Shown: positions 27,315 to 37,015, counted from the first letter of the stretch. The stretch: 64,000 nt of DNA from Sphingobacteriales bacterium (GCA_016706405.1 JADJJT010000001.1:871501-935500); one strand, 5' to 3'. A program made the numbers and translations. The notes: generated by a model from the sequence alone, not told the origin.

Positions 27315-29183
27315 TCATATAATCGCTATTTTCTTTTTTTGGAAACCGTGTCCTTCGTCGCGGGCTAATAAATACCAAACTTCGTTGCCTTGGCTGCGTA
27401 CTTTTTCAACAATTTGTTCGGCTTCAGAGGCGGGCACGCGAGGGTCGTTTGCGCCCTGTATCACAAACAGCGGTTTGTGTATTTGGTGGGCGTTGTTTAG
27501 GGGCGAAATTTTTTCTAAAAAAGCTCGCATTTGAGGGTCGCGTTCGTCTCCGTATTCTACACGGCGCAGGTCTTTGCGGTAATCGGCGGTATTAGTTAAA
27601 AAGGTAACAAAGTTTGAGATACCTACCACATCAATACCACAGCGCAAACGGCTGCTATAATGGCATAAACTGGCTAATACCATGTAGCCACCATACGAGC
27701 CGCCATAAACAGCTACGCGGTTTACATCTAATTCGGGCTGGGTTTCAATCCAGTCGAGCAAGGCGCCAATATCGCGCACCGAGTCTTCGCGAAGGTAGCC
27801 GTTATCGAGGGTTAAATACGATTTGCCATACCCCGACGAGCCACGTATATTAGGTGCAATAACTACTATACCTAATTCATGCGTTAAGTAATTAATAAAA
27901 GTTGAAAAACTTGGGTGATGCTGCGATTCGGGGCCGCCATGAATAATAATTACAACGGGTAATGGGGTTTTGTGTGGTGCTTTAGCATCCGGATAGTAGC
28001 AAAACGCCGGAATCTGACGTTTTATACCGCTTCCGGATTTTGTTTCATCAAAAGTGTCGTAATGTATTAATTTGGGTTGGTTAAATTGCTTCGTGTTAAG
28101 GCCACCTACTTCGCTAAACGTCCAGCGCAATAAGTGTTTGGTGTCGAGGTTGTACTCATAAACATCTGTTGGGTTGGCACTGGTTCCTAAAGATATGGCC
28201 AACTTATGCTCAATTGGATGAAAACGCATATTGACAATTATGCCGATGGGCAGGTTTTCGACAGGGGTGTATTGTAAGGTGTTTGGGTTTAACAAATAGG
28301 CCTTGCTTATGCCGTCTTCGTTGGTTACAAATGCCATTTCTTGCCGGTTGTTGTGCCGGGTAAGGTATTGCACATCCCAGTTTATATCTTTGGTAACAAG
28401 CGTTAAGACTTGGGTTTTTAGGTTAAAGTGGCATAGTTGTAAAAACTCACTGTTGCAGTCGGTAATTACTAAAATATTTTCGCCGTCGGGCAGCCACGTA
28501 GCGCTGTGAAAAGCGGCGTGCTGGTATTGCGGAAACAGTGGCTGAAGGTTTTTACTTAAGGTGTCGTATAAAAAAAGTTTTGAGTTGGTAATGGCTTCGT
28601 ATTTGACCAATAGCAGGTAGCGGTCATCCGGCGAAAAATCTAAAGGTAGCCACGAGCCTTCTACTTCAAGCAAAATGGTTGCTTGGTTTAGCTGGTCTAA
28701 ATGGGTTAAATAGAGGTCAAAATCGCGTTTGTTTCGACGGGTACTGGCATAAACAAATTGGTTTCCGGCATTATTCCAAACTATTCGGCCATTAACCGAC
28801 TCGCCGTCTGTAATAAGTTGGTGTTTGCTGGTGTTCCAGTCGTACCAATACAGTTGGCTGCGCTCATTTCCGCCAATATCTTTTACAAAAATAAAACCGT
28901 TATAGTTTGGATTAGGGCAAATGGTTGCGCCGCTAATGGGTTCTTTAAAAAAAGAAATTTGTTGCCTATCTCCTCCGGGGTGGTTAACGGTATGAAGCTG
29001 AAACGTATCGGCAAAACGAGTTAAAATTAACATGCCTTCGGTGTGCTGCAACCATCCGGAAAAAAAAGCCGAACGCACATTTTGGTATTGATTTAGGCGC
29101 TCACTAAGGGCAGTGGGTATTTCGGGAATTCCTTCGATAGATAAATTATCTAACTCGGTTCTATAAGATAGTTGTTGGTTCAT
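27315..29183 (-). CDS. S9 family (prolyl oligopeptidase-like) peptidase
   Basis: A 622-residue serine peptidase with an N-terminal beta-propeller of about 380 residues and a C-terminal alpha/beta hydrolase domain. The nucleophile lies in GGSYGGYMV near residue 493, the acid in GANDPRVPASEAEQIV near 577, and the histidine in RDEGHGF near 609. The propeller shows repeated WSxDGxxLxY-like blades, for example RIVWNNAGNQFVYASTRR. There is no signal peptide, so it is probably cytoplasmic and acts on short peptides, like acylaminoacyl peptidases of the family. The C terminus after GHGFQKKK is short but normal. A TACCTTTG promoter box lies 73 bases upstream of the ATG at 29183. Confidence 0.92.
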   Translation of the reverse strand: MNQQLSYRTELDNLSIEGIPEIPTALSERLNQYQNVRSAFFSGWLQHTEGMLILTRFADTFQLHTVNHPGGDRQQISFFKEPISGATICPNPNYNGFIFVKDIGGNERSQLYWYDWNTSKHQLITDGESVNGRIVWNNAGNQFVYASTRRNKRDFDLYLTHLDQLNQATILLEVEGSWLPLDFSPDDRYLLLVKYEAITNSKLFLYDTLSKNLQPLFPQYQHAAFHSATWLPDGENILVITDCNSEFLQLCHFNLKTQVLTLVTKDINWDVQYLTRHNNRQEMAFVTNEDGISKAYLLNPNTLQYTPVENLPIGIIVNMRFHPIEHKLAISLGTSANPTDVYEYNLDTKHLLRWTFSEVGGLNTKQFNQPKLIHYDTFDETKSGSGIKRQIPAFCYYPDAKAPHKTPLPVVIIIHGGPESQHHPSFSTFINYLTHELGIVVIAPNIRGSSGYGKSYLTLDNGYLREDSVRDIGALLDWIETQPELDVNRVAVYGGSYGGYMVLASLCHYSSRLRCGIDVVGISNFVTFLTNTADYRKDLRRVEYGDERDPQMRAFLEKISPLNNAHQIHKPLFVIQGANDPRVPASEAEQIVEKVRSQGNEVWYLLARDEGHGFQKKKIAII

Positions 29184-29256
29184 CGGTTTTGCGTTTTGCT
29201 TAATATATTGCGTTTTATAGCAAATAGCATTACTATGTGTTTTGCTAAATTTAGCA

Positions 29257-29264
29257 CAAAGGTA
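29257..29264 (-). promoter_or_regulatory. -7 box of the S9 peptidase gene
   Basis: TACCTTTG on the minus strand matches TAnnTTTG, 73 bases before the ATG. No clear -33 element is seen. Confidence 0.5.
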
Positions 29265-29357
29265 GCTATAATTAAAGCTAAATTTTAAGAAAAACTAATC
29301 CGCAGCCCGTTTATTCGGTTTTTAAACAATGTTAGAGTAAAAAATAAAATAAAAAAT

Positions 29358-29397
29358 ATCCGGATGGATTTACTGTCGGTAAATTGCCCATCCGGAT
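29358..29397 (-). terminator. Terminator built from two TCCGGA copies
   Basis: ATCCGGATGG at 29358-29367 pairs perfectly with CCATCCGGAT at 29388-29397 around a 20-base loop. On the minus strand a long T-rich run follows. It lies just past the end of the choice-of-anchor-B gene and is its likely terminator. Confidence 0.75.
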
Positions 29398-29449
29398 TTT
29401 AAATATTTTTGCTGTTGCCTTTCAAATATTGGCAGTCAACAGGGGTGTA

Positions 29450-31666
29450 TTAATGAAGTATTTGAAGTTTGCCTTCGGCGGTAAGGCCTTTTTTATTTGT
29501 AATTTTATATAAGTATATGCCTTGAGGCAAATTTTGGGTGTTAATAGTTTGCTGTTGGCTGGTTACTAACTGACGTAAAACCAAACGACCTTCGCTGTTA
29601 AAAATTTGCAAGTAAGCAGGCTGTTGCGGGGTTAGCATAGCATCGCTAATTTGTAAAATTGCCGTTTGATTGGCTGGATTTGGGCTTATGCGGGCTAATA
29701 TCAACTCTTCAATGGCTATGCGGTCGTATCCGGATATAATATTTAGCGAGTCGCCAACCTCAAACCAGTCTAAACCAGCTTCTACCAATTCTTCGTTTGA
29801 AGTGGGGCAATACGCACTTAGGCTAAACTTCATGGTTGGCGTAATAGGAATATCAAGTTTTGTTAAATCAAAGCTAAACTGTTTCCAACCTTCAACACTC
29901 GATAATAAATCGGTTGGCAATAAATTAACTAAGGTATCGGTTTTGCTGCCATTGTTTATTAGCAAAGCTAAATTGCCGCCGGGATTATTGTTTAATTCTA
30001 AATTTACAAACCAAATATAGCAACTAAGGTAAGGTTTTTTGTATTGAGTAATATCAAATTCGGGCGAGGTTAAGTTTTCAAAACCACCTACTACAAAGTT
30101 TTCTAACTTGTTATTGCCGGTCATATAGCATTTATTGCCTTTGTCGTTGGCAACATCGCTGTCGGGGTTCATAAGGCCAAGCCCAAAATCACTACCTACG
30201 GGTATTTCGCGCACCCAACCACCATCTAAAAGACTAGTTCCGGATGGTTTCCAGCCATAATCAATATTAAAATAGTCGCGATAAACACCGTTTTCAATGG
30301 TAAATACAATTTCCGGATTAAAAAGGGCAACAGTATATGCTAAGTTTTCGCCTGATGTATAGCCCCATGCGCCATATTCAAAATTATAGATGCCCTGGTA
30401 AAATTCGGGTACTTTAAACTCACCTTTATCGTTAGTTTTTATTTCAAAATTGGCCAAATCGTTGCTGATGTTTACAATGGCGTTTGGCACTGGTTGATTA
30501 AATTGGTCAATTATTTTGCCATTTAGGGTAAAAGGAGTGAGGGGCAAGATTTCAACGTTTAAAGTGGTTGTTTTGCCATTTTCAAGGGCAATATCGTTTA
30601 CGGTTAGCGTTTCGTAGCCAAATTTTTTAAATACGGCTGCGTAATTGCCGCTATTGGCGGCGCCGGTTGCAAAATTGCCATTAAAATTAGTAGTTGCAGT
30701 GCCGGGTGTTGTTAGCAATTCAATAGTTGCGCCTGCCACATTAGTACCTAAAAATTTTGCTTTGACGTTTCCACTTAAAGCAGCACCTAATTTTAAGTCA
30801 GGTTTTACAATATATAAACCCGTTTCCATGTCGGCAACCAATATATTTCCTGAAGGCAAATAAGGGTAAACGCCCCAGGCGCCTTTAAAGCCGCCACCTT
30901 CGGTGGGTGAGGTATCATAATGGGCAACTTCAATTAAATTTTTTGGGTCGCTGGCATCATGCACCACTACACCTTCGCTGTAATGCGAGGTTACAAGAAA
31001 ATTGCCTTTTACAAATACGTTGTGCGGTATTGATTGGCTGCCGTCGGCGCGGTGTATGCGGTCGAGTTCTTTTACATCGCTAAGGTTGCTTACATCGTAG
31101 CTGGTAATCCATGCGCCGTCCACCTCGTCTGTGGTGAATAGTGTTTTGCTGTCGGGGCTAAGCCAGCAATTGTGGCTAAAATTATGAGGGGTATGCCATT
31201 CGGCTAAAATTTTTGGGTTTAGTTTGTCTTTTATGTCCACAACTTCAATATAGCCATCGTTTATTTGTGCTGCCCAAAGGGTGTCGTTGCGCACGTAGCC
31301 ATCGTGTATGTAGCGGTGCTGGTGCATACCTATCAGAGTGGGGTTTTCGGGGTCGGCATTTAAGTCGAGCATAATGCAGCCGCCTACGTCAAAGGATGAG
31401 CCAAATAAATAACAAATGCCTTTTTCGTCTATAAAAATGGTATGCGATTTGGTAATATTGGCACCATCAATATTTTTAATGTATTTGTAGCTAATTTCGG
31501 GCAATTTACTTAGGTCTATAATTAGTAAACCCTCGCCGGCTTGGTCGTCAACTACATAAGCATAATTTTTAAAGGTTTTTATTTCGCGCCAAAACGAGTA
31601 AACACCATCAACATGGGCTATTTGAACGGGTGCGCTGGGTTGGCTAACATCTACAATTGAGGTTCC
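29450..31666 (-). CDS. Choice-of-anchor B family protein with T9SS type A tail, 5' end missing
   Basis: A secreted or surface protein of at least 739 residues. The N-terminal part is a beta-propeller of LVIVD-type repeats (TSIVDVSQPSAPVQIAHV, LLIIDLSKLPE, EVVDIKDKLNPKIL, VVVHDASDPKNLIEVAHY), matching the choice-of-anchor B group. Two carboxypeptidase-regulatory-like domains follow (TTTLNVEILPLTPFTLNGKI; NPEIVFTIENG), then a jelly-roll-like region. The last 85 residues (ISPNPANQTAILQIS, ENLPQGIYLYKI-like) are a T9SS type A sorting domain. The frame stays open upstream of the internal ATG at 31504 as far as about 31666, where it runs into poly-G/poly-C sequence, so the signal peptide and first repeats are lost. 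The cause is probably assembly failure rather than biology. A terminator follows at 29397-29358. Confidence 0.88.
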   Translation of the reverse strand, partial: GTSIVDVSQPSAPVQIAHVDGVYSFWREIKTFKNYAYVVDDQAGEGLLIIDLSKLPEISYKYIKNIDGANITKSHTIFIDEKGICYLFGSSFDVGGCIMLDLNADPENPTLIGMHQHRYIHDGYVRNDTLWAAQINDGYIEVVDIKDKLNPKILAEWHTPHNFSHNCWLSPDSKTLFTTDEVDGAWITSYDVSNLSDVKELDRIHRADGSQSIPHNVFVKGNFLVTSHYSEGVVVHDASDPKNLIEVAHYDTSPTEGGGFKGAWGVYPYLPSGNILVADMETGLYIVKPDLKLGAALSGNVKAKFLGTNVAGATIELLTTPGTATTNFNGNFATGAANSGNYAAVFKKFGYETLTVNDIALENGKTTTLNVEILPLTPFTLNGKIIDQFNQPVPNAIVNISNDLANFEIKTNDKGEFKVPEFYQGIYNFEYGAWGYTSGENLAYTVALFNPEIVFTIENGVYRDYFNIDYGWKPSGTSLLDGGWVREIPVGSDFGLGLMNPDSDVANDKGNKCYMTGNNKLENFVVGGFENLTSPEFDITQYKKPYLSCYIWFVNLELNNNPGGNLALLINNGSKTDTLVNLLPTDLLSSVEGWKQFSFDLTKLDIPITPTMKFSLSAYCPTSNEELVEAGLDWFEVGDSLNIISGYDRIAIEELILARISPNPANQTAILQISDAMLTPQQPAYLQIFNSEGRLVLRQLVTSQQQTINTQNLPQGIYLYKITNKKGLTAEGKLQILH

Positions 31667-31885
31667 CCCCGCCTAACCCCCAAGGGGACACCCTTTTTTT
31701 TTGGGGGGCCCCCCCCCCCCCCCCCCACCCCCTTCGGCGGGGGGGGGGGGGGGGGGGGCTTAAAGGGGGAGGGGGGGGGTGGGGGGGGGGGTGGGGGGGG
31801 GTGGGGGGGGGGGGAGAGGGGGGGAAAAAAAAGGGGGGTTTTTTTAGGAAAAGGGGAGGGGGGGGGAAAATTATTTTTTTTTAAT
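31667..31885. other. Low-complexity poly-G/poly-C block, likely assembly artefact
   Basis: About 220 bases of C runs, then long G runs broken by single A or T bases, then A and T runs. Nothing else in the window looks like this. It cuts a good reading frame on one side and abuts an insertion-sequence remnant on the other, as expected for a badly resolved repeat end or low-quality read tails. An ORF of Pro and Gly codons across it is meaningless. Confidence 0.85.
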
Positions 31886-31904
31886 ATTTGTTTTTATAAG
31901 ATTA

Positions 31905-32736
31905 AGAGACTGTCTAAAAATTAAAAATTGCATGCCAAATTGATAGGAAAAAAGTTATTAAAAGAGATGTGAATAAAAAGCTATCAGTTTGACGTTTAAA
32001 TAATAATTGAGCTTTATGAAAATCAACCAAAAAGTTCCACCGATAGTCAAAGGCATACAATGGCATTAGCGAAAAGAAAAAAAGAGAAACGCTGTTCTAT
32101 TTGCTTAAAGCGGGATGGCGCATGCTGCCGTTCCATTTTCCGCCATGGAAGCTTGTTTTACTACTATTTTACCAAGTGGAAGAAGGATGGGACGATAGAA
32201 CTCATCCATAAACTCAGGGATAAGCCAAAGCAGCAGGCAGGGCTTCATCGCCAAGTGTTGGTATAATTGATAGCCAGAGCGTAAAGACAACAAGCGTCGG
32301 GGGTGGCAGAGGGATTGACGGGGTAAAAAAGTTAAAGGCAGAAAGCGGCATATTATTGTAGATACAATGGGACTACTTTTAGCGGTTGTGGTTCATGCGG
32401 CAAATGAGCATGACAGTAAATCAGCCCCAATGGTTATAGCTGACCTCAGGCAGGTTTGCAGATTGGTAAAGATAGTAGCTGATGGCGGGATAGAGGCGAG
32501 TTAATTGAAAATACCGCAAAACGTTTGGGTGGGTGGTTGAGGTTGTAAGTAGATCGAATACAGCCTCGAAATTCAAGTATTGCCAAAAGATGGATTGTTG
32601 AAAGAACTTTGCATGGCTCGAAAGCTATCGAAGATTGAGTAAAGACTTTGAGTTCCAAACCGAAACGAGCAATGTCAACTTGCCATGATAAAATTGATGC
32701 TTAATAGAATTAGAAAATAAAATTTAGACAGGCTCT
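31905..32736 (+). mobile_element. Decayed IS5-family insertion sequence
   Basis: An element of 832 bases bounded by imperfect inverted repeats: AGAGACTGTCTAAA at 31905 and, reversed at the right end, AGAGCCTGTCTAAA ending at 32736. Between them lies a broken transposase gene of the IS5 family. Flanking target duplications cannot be settled because the left side meets poor sequence. It is a dead copy of what was probably a multi-copy element, and such repeats often break assemblies. Confidence 0.82.
32016..32720 (+). pseudogene. Broken IS5-family transposase
   Basis: Pieces of a DDE transposase can be read in all forward frames. LFYLLKAGWRMLPFHFPPWKL is in one frame and YYYFTKWKKDGTIELIHKLRDK in another. 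GIIDSQSVKTTSVGG (first catalytic Asp), then IIVDTMGLLLAVVVHAANEHDS, follow, then KIVADGG (second Asp), WIVERT (near the catalytic Glu), and finally MLNRIRK before the stop. At least four frameshifts and several stops separate these parts, so no active enzyme can be made. The order and spacing match a single ancestral gene of about 700 bases. Confidence 0.85.
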
Positions 32737-32974
32737 AAAAAGGTAGCGTCTAATTTTTATCCGGATTTTATATTTTCCGGAGAGAAAAATCAATAACCGT
32801 CAGTTAAAACAAGCAGTTAGTTGGCGGGCTGGGTCTCAAACTTTATATTTATCCGGATGATGGTTTGCCTGTCGTATTTATATGTAAAAGTAGGTGGTAT
32901 TGTTACAGACTTTCGATTAAAAATGTTTAATTTGCAATTTTTAACGGTTGAGGTTACTGTTTATAGCTTTGGGG
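32737..32974. other. Intergenic region with three TCCGGA copies
   Basis: Between the insertion-sequence remnant and the end of pncB. No gene is visible, and it does not encode the missing N terminus of the choice-of-anchor-B protein. TCCGGA occurs near 32762, 32777 and 32854. Confidence 0.5.
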
Positions 32975-34411
32975 TTATTGTTTTTCTTTAATTAAGGCTT
33001 GTTTTAAGGCATAAAGCTGCGCATCTAAGCCGGTGGGATAGGGCGTGGGCACATTTGCAAAAAGTTCAATTTGTTGTTGGGCGTATTGTTTTATTTCGGT
33101 AAGTGCGGGGCGAGCATAACAACAATGCCCGTTGTTAAAAATTGACTGCAATAATTGTTGGGTATGGTGTGTGGTGGTTGTTAAATTAATTGGCTCGTTT
33201 TGGTATGATATGCCTTGTAATTGTGCTTTACCCATTAGTTCGTTGTAAAGCAAATCGCCTAAAGGTTGCCCCATCGCATCAAAAGCCCTTACCACGCCAA
33301 TTTTTCCGGGGTTCGAGGTTTTAATAGGGTCTTCTGAAAGTTTAATTTTATAATCCCAGTTACCTGTTTTGGCATTTTGTATTGCCCCTAATTTATAGAC
33401 ACCACCCAAGGCGGGTTGGTCGTAGGCGGTAACTAAGCGCGTGCCAACCCCCCAAATGGCAATGGGGGCGCCGTTGGCTTTTAGGCGGGCTATTTCGTAT
33501 TCGTCAAGGTCGTTGCTGGCTACAATTAGGGCATTGGTTAGGCCGGCGGCATCTAAGGCGGCGCGGGCGGCTATACTAAGCGAAGCCAAATCGCCACTGT
33601 CGAGCCTAATGCCAATCATTTCGAAGCCCCTTTCTTTTAACTGCAGCCCTACTTTGATGGCCTTTTGCACACCCTCGAGGGTATTATAGGTATCGACTAA
33701 AAAAACACAATTATTGGGCATGGCGGCGGCATATTGTTCAAAGGCTTCGAGTTCGGTATCAAAACTCATTACCCAACTATGGGCGTGTGTTCCGCGAACG
33801 GGGATGCCGAATAATTTTCCGGCCAAAACGTTAGAAGTTGCGTCGCATCCGCCAATAAAAGCAGCCCGGCTGGCGGCTAATGCGCCATCAACGCCTTGTG
33901 CCCGGCGAAGGCCAAACTCTAATACCGAGTTGCTTTGTGCGGCGAAGGCAACCCGAGCCGCTTTGGTAGCAATAAGACTCTGAAAATTGAGCAAGTTAAG
34001 CAGTGGAGTTTCTAACAGTTGGCAACTAAGTAAATCGGCTTCTATGCGCAACAAAGGTTGATGCGGGAAAACAACAGTACCCTCGGCAACACCCATAATA
34101 TTGCCTTTAAACCGGTAGTCAGATAAAAAATGCAAAAAATCGGCGTCAAAAAGGGGTTGGTTATTGTTGCCGCGCAAGGTTTCTAAATAAGCTAAATCAG
34201 AGGGGGCAAACTGTAAATTTTGTATATAGTCAATGGCATAATCCAATCCGGCAGCTACGGTAAACGACCCTTTGAAGGGGTTTTTTCTAAAAAATAAATG
34301 AAATACCGCCTGTTTTTGATGCTGGTTGGCTTTAAAATAACCATACGACATGGTTAGTTGGTAAAGGTCGGTAAGTAGGGCAAGCGGGGTTTGGTAAATT
34401 GAAGACAGCAT
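32975..34411 (-). CDS. pncB: Nicotinate phosphoribosyltransferase
   Basis: A 478-residue enzyme that joins nicotinate to phosphoribosyl pyrophosphate, using ATP, in the NAD salvage pathway. It begins with LALLTDLYQLTMSYGYFK, the family signature. Other motifs are FFRKNPFKGSFTVAAGLDYAI, EFGLRRAQGVDGALAASRAAFIGGCDATSNVLAG, GTHAHSWVMSF with the catalytic-region His, LVDTYNTLEGVQKA, GIRLDSGDLASLS, and GVGTRLVTAYDQPALGGVYKL. The ATG at 34411 is preferred; an in-frame TTG at 34444 would add 11 residues not typical of the family. The gene is single, with about 500 bases of noncoding DNA upstream. Together with the sirtuin it touches NAD metabolism, but the two genes are not linked. Confidence 0.95.
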   Translation of the reverse strand: MLSSIYQTPLALLTDLYQLTMSYGYFKANQHQKQAVFHLFFRKNPFKGSFTVAAGLDYAIDYIQNLQFAPSDLAYLETLRGNNNQPLFDADFLHFLSDYRFKGNIMGVAEGTVVFPHQPLLRIEADLLSCQLLETPLLNLLNFQSLIATKAARVAFAAQSNSVLEFGLRRAQGVDGALAASRAAFIGGCDATSNVLAGKLFGIPVRGTHAHSWVMSFDTELEAFEQYAAAMPNNCVFLVDTYNTLEGVQKAIKVGLQLKERGFEMIGIRLDSGDLASLSIAARAALDAAGLTNALIVASNDLDEYEIARLKANGAPIAIWGVGTRLVTAYDQPALGGVYKLGAIQNAKTGNWDYKIKLSEDPIKTSNPGKIGVVRAFDAMGQPLGDLLYNELMGKAQLQGISYQNEPINLTTTTHHTQQLLQSIFNNGHCCYARPALTEIKQYAQQQIELFANVPTPYPTGLDAQLYALKQALIKEKQ

Positions 34412-34444
34412 ACTTGTATTGGTTATTTGGCTACAACCTGCCAA

Positions 34445-34940
34445 TTCTAATTAAGGTAAAATTGCAACATTAGATATCACTGCATAAAATTAAAATTACG
34501 TGCAAATAGTTCCTGAATTAATTGTATTGATAAGCACTACAAAAAAAATAATTCCTTAAATTACTAACAGAAGTTGGAACCTTTTATATTTTCAAATTAG
34601 TTTAATCAAGTAGTCAAGTTTTATAAATATTTGAAGCTAATTAAAAAATTTAGGTTATTTTTAGTCTAAATAATTGCAATTGCTTTTAGAATTAGACCCG
34701 GTTTGCGCTATATATGGTAAATTTGCAGTAAATTTGCTATTGTTACGCGCACTAATTTATTTATTTATTATAGAAAATAATAAATGAATCTGCTTATTAA
34801 CAGTTTTAGCTTGTTAGCTTGTTTTTAACATTTATTACTTATATTACTTAATTTGTTGCAGTATAAATATTTTTTTAAGCAATTGTGCTTTGCCTGTTTA
34901 AGGCTTCATAAATTAAAAATAAAACAATATATATATTATT
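34445..34940. other. Divergent intergenic region, about 500 bases
   Basis: Very AT-rich DNA between pncB and the thioredoxin-fold/SPOR-like gene. I see no ORF or RNA gene. Two overlapping-range TAAATTTG boxes on the plus strand (34718-34725 and 34729-34736), with TTTG at 34702-34705, may be the promoter of the gene at 34941, giving it a leader of about 200 bases. Confidence 0.45.
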
Positions 34941-36992
34941 ATGAGCATTCGTATTTTAATGACGTTCGCAGTGTTGCTGGTGGCAATTACGCTTTTTAGC
35001 CTCCCCGCTGCTCAGGCATTACCTAAAATCAATGAAGAACCAGCCTCTTTAACTGTTGGTACTACAGACGGCACACCCATACCTGGGCAACAAGCCCCCG
35101 AAATTACCGTTGAAGGTATGAATGGCGACTTGCTAAAACTGTCGGCCTTGCGGGGCAATTATGTAATTATATACTTTTGGCGCCCTTTTGAACCCACTAC
35201 TATGTTGGTAAGTATTTTTGACTTATACCGCAAACACAGCAGTAGTGGAAACTTAAGGCTGTTTACTATTGCCCTTCAAAGCGATAAAAATAAAGATTGG
35301 ATACAAACCCTGGCTACTAACAATGCACCAGGCTCGCATCATGGTTTTGAAATAGTGCCATCTTCTAAAAATAGTGCTTATGCGCTTTTAGGCAGGCCGG
35401 GCTTAAATGCTATTACTTTAGTTGACCCCAATGGAAATTATTACAAAGTAAATGCAACCTTTGCCGAAATTGATAATGCCTTGCTAAATGCTTTTAGTGG
35501 CCAAAATATAGGGCAACCCATGGCAACTACCCAACCTGCAACTACCCCAGCTGCGCTATCAACCATTCCGGGTACACAAACGGTAAGCCCAATTGAAAAC
35601 ACCCCCGTTTCGTTTAACCCTACTGAAGCAACAAGCTCGCAATTTATCGAGATTACAAGTAAACCAACAGCAAGCCCCTCGGCAGCACCTACCGCTGCCC
35701 CCGCAAGTGCTAATAAAACCACTTACAAAATTCAATTGGCGGCAGTTAAAACTGTGAAAACCAGCAATTATACATCTTTAAGTAAAATTGGAGCAGTTAC
35801 AACCATGCCCACACCAAATAATCAGGCACACAGAGTTTTTCTCGGAGAGTTCACCGAACAACAAAATGCCCGGATAGCCTTAGATGAGGTAAAGAAATCC
35901 GGATTTAAAGATGCATTTTTAGTGTATTTTGAAAATGGTGCTTATAAAGGAGCTGTTCCGGCCCCTGCTAACAGTGCAGCCGTAACTGTAACACCAGTAA
36001 CCAAACCAGAAGCCACCCCTAATGTGGCACCTGAAGTTGCGCCAAATACTAATAACAAGGCTGATATTAAGCCAACTACCATGAATGTTAATACAAACAA
36101 TAATAACAATGGTAATGACAGAATTGAGGTTGACAAAATAAATATACCTTCGAGCGTTGGATTATTACCGCCCCCACAATCGCCCCCACCAACATTTAAT
36201 CCGGATATTATGTCCTTCCCGCCGGATGAAGCCTTTTCAAATCCAAGCCAACCAGTAACAACTAAACCCAGCACTTATGTTACCTTGCCTTCGTCACCTA
36301 CGGGCAGCAGCCAAATAGGCGTACAGCCGGGTGTTACAACGCAACCAACAAGTGCCAATATTGTTATACCTCCAAGCTTGCGAGATACTGCTCCAACAAT
36401 ATTTAATGACAATACAGACGAAGATCAGGAGTCAGACCCCATTGGCGTAAATTATACCCCTCCAAAACGCGATGGCTTTGTTAATACTACTACTTCAGTT
36501 AACACAAACAGTGCCCCTGTTACTACAACAAGTCCTATTTCTACAGCCCCAACAACCACAACCACAACCCCAGCTACCACAACAACCACTACCACCACAA
36601 GTTCTGCCCAACAAAGCGGTATTCCAAGTTATCCAGCTCCTAACACCAATACTACCACAGCTACACAGCCTGTGGCAACAACAACAAATACTACCGCAAA
36701 TACAAATAACACAACTGCCAGCACAGCCACCAACACAGCCACAAAGGGCAATACTTTAGGCACAAAACTACAAGAGGTTGCTGCTACCGCACCCACTACC
36801 GCGCCACCTGCTGTAACACCCGCTGCCAGCGATACTAAGCCCAACAATATTAATACTATTGGTTATGGCGAAATTAGCGATAAACAAATGGAAGAATATA
36901 TGCGCAGCAATAGTAATATTTTGGAAAATACAAAATCAGATAGACTTAAGGCAAAAGACAAACGCAAAAAAAAGAAACGCAGTAAAAAATAA
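34941..36992 (+). CDS. Thioredoxin-fold/SPOR-like fusion with long Thr-rich tail
   Basis: A 683-residue exported protein. Residues 1-26 form a signal peptide (ILMTFAVLLVAITLFSLPAAQA). Residues of about 48-190 look like a thioredoxin/AhpC-type fold: GQQAPEITVEGMNGDLLKLSALRGNYVIIYFWRPFEP, then RLFTIALQSD and ALLGRPGLNAITLVDPNGN. The redox CxxC is absent, the equivalent position reading WRPFEPT. Residues of about 258-335 (TTYKIQLAAVKT, HRVFLGEFTEQQNARIALDEVKKSGFKDAFLV) resemble a SPOR domain, which binds denuded peptidoglycan. About 300 disordered residues rich in Thr, Pro and Asn follow, and a very basic end (DKRKKKKRSKK). It may be a non-enzymatic periplasmic protein that binds cell wall. This domain combination is unusual. 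A terminator follows at 37016. Confidence 0.75.
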   Translation: MSIRILMTFAVLLVAITLFSLPAAQALPKINEEPASLTVGTTDGTPIPGQQAPEITVEGMNGDLLKLSALRGNYVIIYFWRPFEPTTMLVSIFDLYRKHSSSGNLRLFTIALQSDKNKDWIQTLATNNAPGSHHGFEIVPSSKNSAYALLGRPGLNAITLVDPNGNYYKVNATFAEIDNALLNAFSGQNIGQPMATTQPATTPAALSTIPGTQTVSPIENTPVSFNPTEATSSQFIEITSKPTASPSAAPTAAPASANKTTYKIQLAAVKTVKTSNYTSLSKIGAVTTMPTPNNQAHRVFLGEFTEQQNARIALDEVKKSGFKDAFLVYFENGAYKGAVPAPANSAAVTVTPVTKPEATPNVAPEVAPNTNNKADIKPTTMNVNTNNNNNGNDRIEVDKINIPSSVGLLPPPQSPPPTFNPDIMSFPPDEAFSNPSQPVTTKPSTYVTLPSSPTGSSQIGVQPGVTTQPTSANIVIPPSLRDTAPTIFNDNTDEDQESDPIGVNYTPPKRDGFVNTTTSVNTNSAPVTTTSPISTAPTTTTTTPATTTTTTTTSSAQQSGIPSYPAPNTNTTTATQPVATTTNTTANTNNTTASTATNTATKGNTLGTKLQEVAATAPTTAPPAVTPAASDTKPNNINTIGYGEISDKQMEEYMRSNSNILENTKSDRLKAKDKRKKKKRSKK

Positions 36993-37015
36993 ACTTAAAT
37001 AGTATATGACATATA

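Noticed and set aside
31657..31884. An open frame rich in Pro and Gly codons across the poly-C/poly-G block
   Set aside because: It is made only by homopolymer runs, has no codon structure and lies in sequence that looks like an assembly artefact.
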